Source of the DNA: Guillardia theta CCMP2712
Lineage: Eukaryota; Cryptophyceae; Pyrenomonadales; Geminigeraceae
Reading direction: 5' to 3'
DNA length: 64,000 bases
Assembly (NCBI RefSeq): GCF_000315625.1
Contig: NW_005434649.1
Location: 494,882-558,881, forward strand
Shown here: piece after piece, positions 10,001 to 19,379 of the stretch
Layout of the letters: each line of letters begins with the position of its first letter
Position numbering within the stretch: position 1 is the stretch's first letter
Made by a program: the position numbers and the translations under genes
Notes under the pieces: model-generated
What the model was told of the DNA's origin: nothing
The model's database searches: none
Seen by the model: the letters and a program-made list of their open reading frames with translations, nothing else

Positions 10001-10650
10001 AGCTCGTTTTAGTCACCTAAAGAGCGGTCAGACATCACTACACTGTCGCCTTGTATGCTGTTGAATACCTTGATTGGCAAAACAGCAGCGACAATCACAA
10101 CGCCTTGGCTACCAACGTCATTGCCGACTGATTTCACTTTCTCATCCCTGGTTCCTTCTTTGGTTTTCACATCTTTGGACACAACATTGTTTTCCTTGCT
10201 CTTCAAGAACGTTCAAAGAAGCACACAAAATAGATGAAAAAGATACCTGATCGCTCATCGGTGCAATCTGAACACCCACTCGTATACCGTTGAACCACCC
10301 ATCGTCAACAATCATCATTTCAAGGGACGTCTTCAAACTTCTGTTGACAGGGCCTGTCTCCCACAGCACTTCGCCATTCCTGAATATGATATACTTATAC
10401 TCAAGTGAAAATCCCGAGTGAATCAGAGCAGTTCCCTCCCAAGCTGGGAACTTGTCAGCGGAAGTTTCAAGTTTGAAGCCCTTGTCGGTCTTCCAATACC
10501 CTGCAAGCACGGAACGAATCAGGACAGTCTTCATATGATGATGGCATGAATACCAAGAATCGGAGCATTTCCAGTCACAAACACAGAGTCACCAAATTGT
10601 GTGTCAACACACACTCTGAATGTGACCCGCGTGAAAAGCCCACTGGTCAT
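7095..10650 (-). CDS. CBM20 - trehalose-6-phosphate synthase - trehalose phosphatase fusion, probable pseudoenzyme
   Basis: Ten exons join in phase: 10650-10554, 10500-10247, 10200-10069, 10016-9943, 9813-9682, 9626-9053, 9002-8845, 8799-7551, 7503-7306, 7259-7095 (1010 residues; the last exon is the least certain). Residues 1-118 are a CBM20 starch-binding domain (TSADKFPAWEG, then YKYIIFRNGEVLWETGPVNR). A GT20 trehalose-6-phosphate synthase domain follows (WVLDY, RTGLDWSPFEFV, SGSFSMNPWN), then a HAD phosphatase-like domain. Active residues known from E. coli OtsA look replaced: the R/K of VDRLDYxKG is K/S (CDKIDRLSG), the His of HIPFP is Ser, and the Trp before PLFH is Ser. HAD motif I is LLDYGS, lacking the second Asp, while motif IV GDDRSDE is intact. 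No plastid presequence is visible. I infer a starch- or sugar-phosphate-sensing protein like plant class II TPS rather than an enzyme. Confidence 0.88.
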
Positions 10651-11908
10651 CTTACAGGATTGTTTCTCGTGCAAGAGTGACAAACGTCCTGTCAACGAAG
10701 ATCAGAGTCGATCTAGCGATACAGCAGATATTGTGCCCAAAAGGTGAGATATACACGCAAGCGATGATTGTCACAGAGCAAGCTTTGTTGCCTTTTGTGT
10801 TTCCGAAATTGCACAAGGAACAAGAACGTTCAAGACACACGAAGAGAAGAAGAAACCATTGCAGCAAAGACGCTCACGAACATACTGATGAGCAATGTAA
10901 GATACCATGAAAGAACAAAGGAACTAGAGCAATCGAGCATAAAATATTCAGGCAAAGCAGTTTCCCCCAAATATTCTGAAATTCTGCGACAAATGCCAAA
11001 GTTGACCAGGAGAACAATGTGAAGGCGGCAAGTAATCACAAGATTTCATCATCATCTTCAATGCCAACCATCAATCAGCCCAAGAATCAAACAGATCGCA
11101 AACAAGTTCAGCATGAAGGCAAGTCAATCAACCCAAACCAAACACTAATACTCAAGCCGAGGCAAGGGGACCAACAAGAGCCCCTGCAGCAGTGAAGCAG
11201 TGAATGAGGGCAGGGACTGTGACAGAAAGTGATTATTCATGCATGGAAGGTGGTAGGGAGAGGAGGGAGAGGAGCGAAACGGGTCCATGTGCTATTTCAT
11301 ATCGCCCTGCCCAGCATGCCGCGCAGAGCCGCGGGAGGCCGCCTCAAAGGGATTTTTAGAACAGTACCGGAGCAACTTTTAGTGAAAAAGTCAAGTACCA
11401 TATATTTTAATTATAAAATAATTGCCAGAACAAATAACACTATCTACCAGTATCTGTACCTTGGGTAGGATATTTCGTGAATCATTCCAGAAATATGACC
11501 TGAAATTGCAAGTTTCTTGAGACAAATTCAGACTTGGTGAAATATGAACCAATGTAAAGTTGTAGAATCAGCCGCAAGCCTTCCCATTCCGATACAAAAT
11601 AATATATTTTTAATTTAATAAATCTGAATTACAACCAAACAGTAGAAATTTAGAAATAGAATTTGTACCCATTACCGTGTATTAAAATAATGTAATAAAG
11701 AAGCACTTCCCTCCCCAGGATAATAATCTAAATCTTTAGTCAATATGGAATCGTGGAATGAACCTTTATAGTCAACAATTGACTACGATCGTGCTCCCCG
11801 ATTTGACGAAAGAATGGCGGCGCTGCGTGGGGTTGGCTGAGGCGGCGAATGCTGGCGGCGGTAGAGGAGAGACATTGAGAGCAGGAGGTCAAGAGAGATC
11901 TTGCAGTG
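10651..11908. other. Intergenic DNA, no supported gene
   Basis: Between two divergent genes. Short ORFs at 10652-11039 lack family features. 11380-11750 is AT-rich with several TATA-like words. A possible extra 5' exon of the CBM20-TPS gene could hide near 10690-10870, but the ATG at 10650 already starts the CBM20 fold. Confidence 0.4.
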
Positions 11909-14762
11909 ATGAAGCTTCACTGGCAATGCTGGTCGTTGTTGCTGGCCTGTCTGTGCTTTTGCAGCGGAAAGGAGAGCAGATTTCTACCGAAAGGTCCGTC
12001 AAAGCTGCAAGCAAAGCTGACGAGCGCAAGATGGATGAAGGACAGAGTGACGAAGCCCAGCCTGGAGAATGTAAATCAGAACCAGAAGCAGCTTGCGCAC
12101 CTCGTTAGCAGAGGTGTTGCCCACCACTCATTTTATCCTCAAGCCACCTGCGTTTCCGTGTTGTGCCTCTGAATTGTTGATACTTTTCTTGAGCCATTGC
12201 TCTCGAGAGCTTAATGGGATCAGCACTCTTCTGACTATCTTGAAGGTCTCCAGCATCGAGGACCTCAGCTGATCAGGCCTCCTGGCAACATGCCGGCTCT
12301 TGTCTGCCAGAGGGTGAATGGTGTGGATGGCAAGTGGGGTCTTCTGTGTAAACCACTTCCTCCGACAAACACGTCAGGTGGACCACCTCGAATCCCTCTC
12401 TCTCTCTCTCCCCACCCACCTTCCCATCCCGTTTGCCCTCCCTGCTCCCCTCTCCCCTCTTACTCTTTCCGTTCCTGCCTCCAACCCTCTCATGAAATCT
12501 CCCCCCTCCCCCTAGCTCTTGTTCTCCCCCTGCAACCACCCGCTTCTCTGTCCGTATGTCCTCTTTCCTCCCTCCACCAGCTTCTGTCATGATGGAGCTC
12601 TCGAGCAGATGAGAACTCTACGGACATCCGGGCAGCACAGAAGATCGCAGACGAGCTAGCCCGTCAGGTGCGTCCCGTCCTCCGACGTCGAGCCCGCGCA
12701 GCTTCAGCTCGTTGAGAGTTCACAGGCGGCCGTGTTGAAGCCTACCAGGGCGAGGCATCTTCATCTGACTCCTGCTGTCTATCAGTGGCAGGCAACTCCA
12801 CAGTTGCTCCCTTGCTGCACCTTCCGCTGATCCTCGTGGGCAGGCGAGCTCCACCTTTACCTACATCAAGAAGTGACAGCTCTGCTCGCTCGCTCTCTTC
12901 CTCGTCCTCACTTGTAAGACGCAGCAAGAAGCACTTCTACAATGTGCACTATGCGGACTCGTCAGCTCTTAAGATCAAGACAGGATTGGATGTGGTTGAG
13001 CTCGGTAGGGATCCCTTCCTTGTTGGATCTCAAGTGACTCCATGGGTCCAGGCCCTTACCGTTTCTTCTCAAGATTCGGCCTAATCGAGGAAGCAGTCTC
13101 AGGAAGACCAGGTTTGACTGCTCCAAGGGCAGGAGAGAGCTCATGTTCTCCTTCTCCCTTGTGTCTTTGCAGGAGCCGACTTGCAAGGAGCGGACGGGAT
13201 TCTTGGGTTCGGCTACACAGACCTCCCACGAAGCGCGTCCTTGTGAGATCCGTGCATGGAGGGTGAAGATGTTCACTCATCTGCCTTGCTCCGCAGGATG
13301 AAGACGATCACGCGTAGAAGAAGGCCGAGCTGGAACGTAACTCAGGTTCAACTCGTCGTTGGGCTTCAGTCTCTTCCACTCGCTCATCTGGTGTGCAATG
13401 CAGCCGGCTTCATTCCCGATTCTCCGTCACAACATTTTTTCGGTTCTTTCATCAAGCACTGCGGGAGAGCTCCAGGTCCGAAGGAGTTGATCCAGTCAGC
13501 GATGTTGACCTTGTGTGTACAGCTCGGTGGGTACGACAGTCGGTCGTATGAGGGCGACATCATGGTGATGGAAGCTTGCGAGACGCTGCGATGCTTCTGA
13601 GACCTTCGTCAGTGGACGAAGATGGTCAACCTGACGGGTTACGGTGTGAAGATAGTCTCAGTTCAGTATGCGGGAAGGTTGATCCTCCAGGAAATGTTCC
13701 TTCCGATACTCACTGCAATGGTTTACCTTCAGGGAGCTGCTCGAGCTAGGACCCAAAGGGAGGCACTTCGGCGGGATCCTCGGAGTGTTCGACACAGGAA
13801 GGTGAGGGTTGCTCTTGTGTGGACCGGAGGCCCGGCCACCCTCGAGACAAGTTGAAACTCGTTCAACAGCACATGTCTAGAAATGCCCCGCGGTCTCTTC
13901 CAAGGGTACTACATGTCCAGGTGGGACTGACGGCACAGAGAGCACAACAACCCTGATTGTTCCTTAGCTTGTTCGACAACTTTGCGAGTCTCGCCTCCGG
14001 CAACCCGACGTTGCCCATCATTGTGTGGAGCGGACCAAAGTGGGAGAAGGAGGTGACGGTGGGTTCAGGTGGTGCTGGATGGAGGGGTCAAATTGGAGAT
14101 CCCGCAGGTCTGCGCGCGAGGGAGTTGGGAGGTTGGTTGAAAAGTGCGACCAGAATGTATGGAGCGAACCGTGGGGATGTACGAACCCATTTGAATCGGA
14201 CAACCTGATGCTGTTTGGTCATCATGTCTTCAGAGCGTACATGGTAAACTTGCAAGTCTCTGTCAATGACCTCGATCCTGTCCTTTGAAGTCGTCCCACT
14301 GACCCTCCTCGCCGTCGTGCTTGTTCTCTCCCTCTCCCTCCTTCTCCTCCTCCTCGCCGTTATCCTTCCTATCTTCAGCAAGAAAATCTGTACCATCATC
14401 GTCGACCTCCTGCTATCCTTCTGTCACTTGTTCTCATCTTCGTTCAGGTCATTCACTCCATGGTCCCTCCTCACTACAAGATGGGCTTTGCCAAGATTGC
14501 TAAGGTGCCATAGTGGTCGACACATGTCTGTAGCTAACATGTTCTCAGGATTACCTGCCTCTTATAGGCAAGCAGAAGAGTCGAAACGTTGATGACAACG
14601 ATCCGGCCAAGGTTGTCTCCTTTCTGATTCAGTGATTGCCTTGTTGGCTCTGAGACGGCTGAGTCGCATGTTTCAGATCCCTCTCTCCCTCGAAACGCGA
14701 GTTCATTTGTTCATCACAATCAATATTGGAACCCCCCCACAGGTTCCTGTCGAAATCTTGAC

Positions 14763-14829
<67 letters not shown>

Positions 14830-14830
14830 C

Positions 14831-14869
<39 letters not shown>

Positions 14870-15438
14870 GGAGGAGGAGGAGGAGGAGGAGGATGAAAAG
14901 TGACGGACTGTAATCCATAGTGTTTGACAGGCTTTTCGCTGTGTGTTTGATACTGGATCCATTCTCCTCGCAGTTTTCAGCGGCAACGTAACATCAGGTA
15001 TCTCAGTCGTGTTTTTTAATGTGAACAACTCTCATGGTAGTTCAAACAGCAATGACGGTGCAGTATGAAGCGAAGATAGCAAAGAGGGCAGCACTTGCTC
15101 GGATGTAACCCTTGTGCCTGCCCAGACTTTGTCACCCTCACCTCTCCGCAGAACTGCTCGTAAGGAGCTGGCAAAAGCTGCAGCAGGTCCTGGTTCTACT
15201 CCTCTACATCTTGATAGCTGAGTCGCAATGTCAGGACTAAACAAAGACAGCTCCAGGACAAGTCGGCTCGTTCTCATCGGGGGGATCGGGATACTTACTC
15301 TGGGTATGTCGAAACGTTGCCCCGAGAGTCACGAGCCATCGGTTGACCTGCATTGCAGGATTGATGTACATCATGAGGTTGTTGTTCAACAGATTTCGGC
15401 GCCGGCCGATGATACGATCGGTCGCGTCGAAGATCTGA
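11909..15438 (+). CDS. Membrane-anchored pepsin-like aspartic protease with permuted domain order
   Basis: A 24-exon chain stays in phase throughout: 11909-12103 (its 3' splice choice is uncertain), 12254-12377, 12609-12667, 12702-12733 (weak), 12786-12872, 12919-13004, 13052-13111, 13173-13242, 13297-13345, 13404-13475, 13523-13564, 13613-13677, 13733-13801, 13870-13920, 13968-14052, 14145-14243, 14448-14504, 14549-14611, 14677-14742, 14931-14997, 15041-15104, 15152-15186, 15235-15303, 15359-15438; about 581 residues. A signal peptide (MKLHWQCWSLLLACLCFC) starts it. Pepsin features follow: flap-like HFYNVHYADSS (about 175), ADGILGFGY (about 225), LQLGGYDSRSYEGDIMW (about 285), C-lobe GVFDTGST (about 330) and KMGFAKIA (about 430). 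Only then, at about 470-490, come INIGTPPQ and CVFDTGS, normally the first part of the N-lobe. A transmembrane helix (LVLIGGIGILTLGLMYIM) and a basic tail end the protein. No DTG/DSG codon set was found upstream of the flap. Confidence 0.8.
14767..14892 (+). repeat. (GAT)n/(GAG)n microsatellite inside an intron
   Basis: About 100 bp of ATG/GAT trinucleotides followed by GAG repeats fill much of the 188-nt intron 14743-14930 of the aspartic protease gene, its longest well-supported intron. The apparent poly-Met and poly-Ser ORFs here are not genes. Confidence 0.85.
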
Positions 15439-15472
15439 AAGTCTCGTTGCGCCGCTGGCCCCTCCTTCCTCT

Positions 15473-16188
15473 CTAGTTCATCTGTTTCTCCATGTTTTCT
15501 GCCTTCAGCTCCGCTCGCTTGCTCGTCTCCCGGCCCGCGGCGCAGATTTTCTGCACGGCATCAATCTTCTTAACGAGAACCACAACCAAAAACGCGATGC
15601 TGGTCTAATTGAAGTTTATTGTTTAGCCCTCGGAAAGTATGTACATTCAGCCTGATCATTCTAAATGAACATGTTCTAATCTCTATGTACAATCAACATC
15701 ATGTTTCACACAAGCTCATCACCACGTCGCTGCAACTGTTCTCCTGCTAGTCAGCAGTTCACTTCTTCAGGCCGTTCTTGCTTCTCCATCACTTCGACTG
15801 CTATGTTGTTCATCGGAAACATAACTGTCGCCCCGGCAGGCCCACAAGCATCCAGCAGATGCGAAGGAGGTTCAAGATCATCGCAAATCAGATGTTCCTC
15901 ACTCACGGAGTGCAATTCCATTTTCTTCATCTCCTTCTCGAGTACAACCGACGGGGCAGATGTCATAAGTGCGGCAGAGGTGTGGAACGATGCGTCTATG
16001 TGACTTGTTGCAAGAGGAACCTGAACAGCGAACGAGGAATCCTGCGCGTGTTCACCCGACAATGAAGAATGGCCAATGCTGGCAGCTTGTTGTGCATGCT
16101 GCCTTTCCTTTATGCAGAATCCGACTAGTGCGCAAGTTCCATGAGAGCAAGTGGGCCCGGATTTCTTGGGTCGTTGGAAAGAGCACAT
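15473..16188 (-). CDS. Small protein with C-terminal membrane helix, unknown function
   Basis: Two in-phase exons, 16188-15763 and 15604-15473 (185 residues), start at the ATG four codons inside the open frame. The C-terminal exon encodes a hydrophobic stretch (SIAFLVVVLV) followed by a charged helical tail rich in Lys and Glu. The N-terminal half has scattered Cys and His but no recognised domain. The stop is only 34 bp from the stop of the convergent protease gene. The splice pair is plausible (CTAAAC branch-like word, TTAG acceptor) but unproven. The long exon could be non-coding. Confidence 0.4.
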
Positions 16189-16249
16189 CCCGATCACAGC
16201 AAATCAAGGAGAATAAACTGTGCTAATAAAAACGATGAGAAGGGCGGTG

Positions 16250-19200
16250 CCGCTAGTGCAAGCCAAGGATCGGTTTTCAGCTCGTGAGGGCGAGAAGACA
16301 AGGAATTAAGGTGCGATGCGGGCGATGAAGAAGACGGGGGAGGCGGAAAAGACTAGCAGAGATGAAGAATGGCGAAGGGGAGCACCACCAGGATAGTCGA
16401 CAACGAGGACAAGGAGAGGAAAGGCAGGGGTCACGGGGGGCGGGGGGGGCGAGGATGCGAGGATCGGAGGGCGAAGAACTGAGTTATAACAGAGAAAACT
16501 GCCTGAGGATAGGAAGGTATAAAGAAAGTGCCGGGGGTACTCAATTGGGGGTACCTGGTAATTACAGGGTGGTGTTCCAGAAGGGGTCCATAAAAGGACC
16601 CCATCTCTTTGCCCACTTCCAAAAAATTGCTCCCCTGAATCTGAATGGTGGGTCCCTATGGATGATGATGGGGTGTAAAAGCAATTTTGTGATTATGCAC
16701 CGGTATATTTGTATGCATTCTCCACGGTCCTTTGTACCATTGCAGGTAGGGGTCCTGGGGCATCCCAAACTTTGGGGGTAGGGTCATTTCATTTCGCAAT
16801 GAGTGACTTGCGGAAAGGAAAGGTTGAATGGAAATGGGGTGGGACTATTGTTTGGGAGTAGGGCATTCTTTTGACTAGGGTAGGGGTGGGGGTAGCTCAA
16901 GTTGGTGGGATCCATGGGTGAGAACGTGTACCACCCCAACTTGAACGCCAGGGTAGAAACAGGTTACACACAGGGGTGACAGCAGGTTTACTTGATCGCC
17001 AACGGAAGGCATTCAGATATTCACTGAAAACTACGAAAATGTTAAAACTATTTGTTGTTAAAGTGTTCATATTAACTCGTAATATTTGAATTATATTTCA
17101 TATTTTCAGGTATATGATTCGGTGGCGGGCCATCTGAATTTCCACGGTTTGTGTCGGACCGGTCACGAGGTACCTCGCTAGTCTCGTTGCGATCTGACTT
17201 GAAAACGATACTTTTCGAGTAAGTTACTCCTTCTTTACTACATCTGTTGTGACCGGGCAGGGAAGTCATCCAGGGCGTTGAGAGGAAGGGGGGTGGTAGC
17301 CCCCAGAAAAGTTGTGGCTGGTACTGTTGTACCCTATGAAAGTTTAGTCAATTACACCAGTCTGACCTCAAAGATAAAGATAAGTAAAACTAGAAAGGGA
17401 GATTGTGGTACGATTTGAGTAGTAAGTAACGATTCATTGGTACCTTACAATGGTGGAGGGTGGTGTGAACAAATATTTCCTCAGCACCGTGTATCTGGTG
17501 TCAGCACCAAGTTCATAATCGGGAAGGTTAAGCCTAGCAACTAGCAGGTATATTCTATTCAATCCGAGATTTTTTGTGTGCTCTAATTTCTCCGAAGCGA
17601 TATCTAATTCATCAGTCCCCTTACGGTATTGCCATAGTCAAAATATACTTGATCCCACTCAATCAAATGCCTCTCTCTGCTACGGTTCCAAGGTCACTCA
17701 TTTAAGATACAGGAACCATCAAGATCATTCGTCATCCATGTTCACGGCTTTCACTCCGAAAGAAATGCACCCCCACCCCCTGAATTACCTCCAAGTACCG
17801 TGCCATAATGCGCGTGCCGTAAAAGAACCCTGGCAAATCCCTGCGGAGCAGGCCGGGCCGACGGGTGGTACGGAGGTGACGGCTGTTCTCCGAGTCTGTG
17901 ACAGTACCCCGCCCTTCTACCCTGGAGTTTCTTCGATTGGGCCCTCTAGCTCAAACCGTTTGACTCAGCGAATGGTCCTCTCCGAGGCTCTACCTGCGCC
18001 TGGCGTGTGACTCCGATGCAGTCACAGACCTGACGGCGTGACTGCCAGCTGCTCGAGATCATCCCCACAACCCTCCCAGTGCTGGCGAGCTCTGGAATCA
18101 GGGGGTACTTGCTCACAACTCAGCCTCCTCTGCCCCCCACCCTCGCGTGCCGCAGTGCACAGCGGCCGCAACTTCGCTACGTCACGTAGTAGAGGCAGTA
18201 TGCCATGATGACTGAGGCTAATGCTGAGCCGCTGACTCTGTGACCCGGACCGGCGGCAGTCACCCGGCGTTCAGCCCGGCCGCCGGTACCCGGTCAGGTC
18301 TCGCCAGCGGCCCGGCCGGCCGTGGCACGTCGGAGTACGGTCCGACCGTCGGACTGGTCTACGGCCTACCGTTGACCGCAAGTTAGTTGTCTGTCAGTGA
18401 TCAAGTTCTCGGACCGCTGCCACCGACCCGGGAGTGCTCCAAGTCACATTCCTGTCTCAGTTACTGCGGCGGCGGCCGGGCGGCCCCAGAAAACCGTACG
18501 GCGCCGGCGGCCGCCGGCGCTGGGCAGACAGGCTGCGGCCGCCCATCATGGACACCACTGAGCGGGACCGGCGGCGGCATGGAACAGGACTCCTCTCCGT
18601 TCGGTCTTTCTCTGTCAGAGAGGGCTGAGTCCTGTTCGATATCAGCCAAGTGAATGATATGAGGAAAAATCTAGCCTGCGGGAAACAAGGAAAGGATGCA
18701 AGTGCCCGGCAAACAGTGCCAAAATGAGGCTAGAAAGAAAGTTCTGGACTGGAGGGAATATGAAGTTCGCATGCAGCACCATGCAGGTACACGTGGTCGA
18801 TGTCAAGACTTGCTTGTCTTGCTTGTCATGACGGCTTGTCACGGCGACCCTGCCAAAACTGAGCTCATTCCAGCCTTCCTTTCCTGAACGACACTGAGCT
18901 AGAATTGCAAGCCTTCCTTTCCTGGAGGACACTAAGCGCACCTAACATTCCAAGCCTTCCTCTCCGGGAAGACACTGACAGGCTAGCATTCCAATAGACA
19001 CTGCACGACTGTCTTGACTTCATCTCCAACCCCTCAAAGGAGGAAGGAGCTTTTTGTCAAAGGATTCACCCATCTCAATTGCACGGTCTCCCTGCTTGCT
19101 TGTAGTGTAAACAACACCGTCCGCGAGCCACCAATGCCTTCAGCCAAGTGCGTGATAACAGCCACACACCACTCTCAATGGTCCACTGAGTACATGCATG

Positions 19201-19379
19201 CATGTCCGCTCGACCCTCGCCCATCCCTCTTGCTGGGTTTGGGCGGGTCGCAAAAACTTGGGCTACCCGGGATGTACCGGGGCGGGCCTTGCTGGGACCT
19301 CCCGTATGAGAATTTTCACTCAAAGTTGACTTACAAAATTGTATCTCCAAGTTGGTGGGGGATGTGGTTTACGGAGCCC
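16250..19379. other. 3.1-kb gene-poor block with G-rich patch and CpG-rich island
   Basis: No supported gene. 16430-17560 is rich in GGGGTA/GGGGGT runs on the plus strand with GGTACC words. 17820-18640 is very GC-rich, with many CCGGCC, GGCCGC and AGTCAC words and many CpG. A 144-codon ORF at 17576-18010 shows no protein-like pattern. Confidence 0.5.
18866..18997 (+). repeat. Three-copy degenerate tandem repeat of about 42 bp
   Basis: Units begin (A)AGCCTTCCT(T/C)TCC and end with a GACACT-type word followed by a spacer ending in ATT-CCA or ATTGCA. Copies start near 18871, 18909 and 18950. A shortened fourth copy (CCAATAGACACT) follows. Not part of any ORF. Confidence 0.6.

Noticed and set aside
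12273-12592. Opposed 100-codon ORFs near 12.3-12.6 kb
   Set aside because: Part is a real short protease exon (12254-12377); the remainder is a CT-rich intron.
14266-14403. Strongly hydrophobic frame taken at first as a transmembrane helix of the protease
   Set aside because: It is the pyrimidine tract of intron 14244-14447; splicing to 14448 restores the conserved pepsin C-terminus (MVPPHYKMGFAKIA).
14703-15028. Poly-Met, poly-Ile and poly-Ser ORFs
   Set aside because: They are readings of a GAT/GAG microsatellite within an intron.
17576-18010. 144-codon ORF in the gene-poor block
   Set aside because: No domain, signal or splice context; it straddles the CpG-rich island and reads like random sequence.
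18866-18997. CRISPR-like array
   Set aside because: Only three to four degenerate copies in a eukaryotic nuclear context, with no cas genes; spacers are not unique foreign-like sequence.
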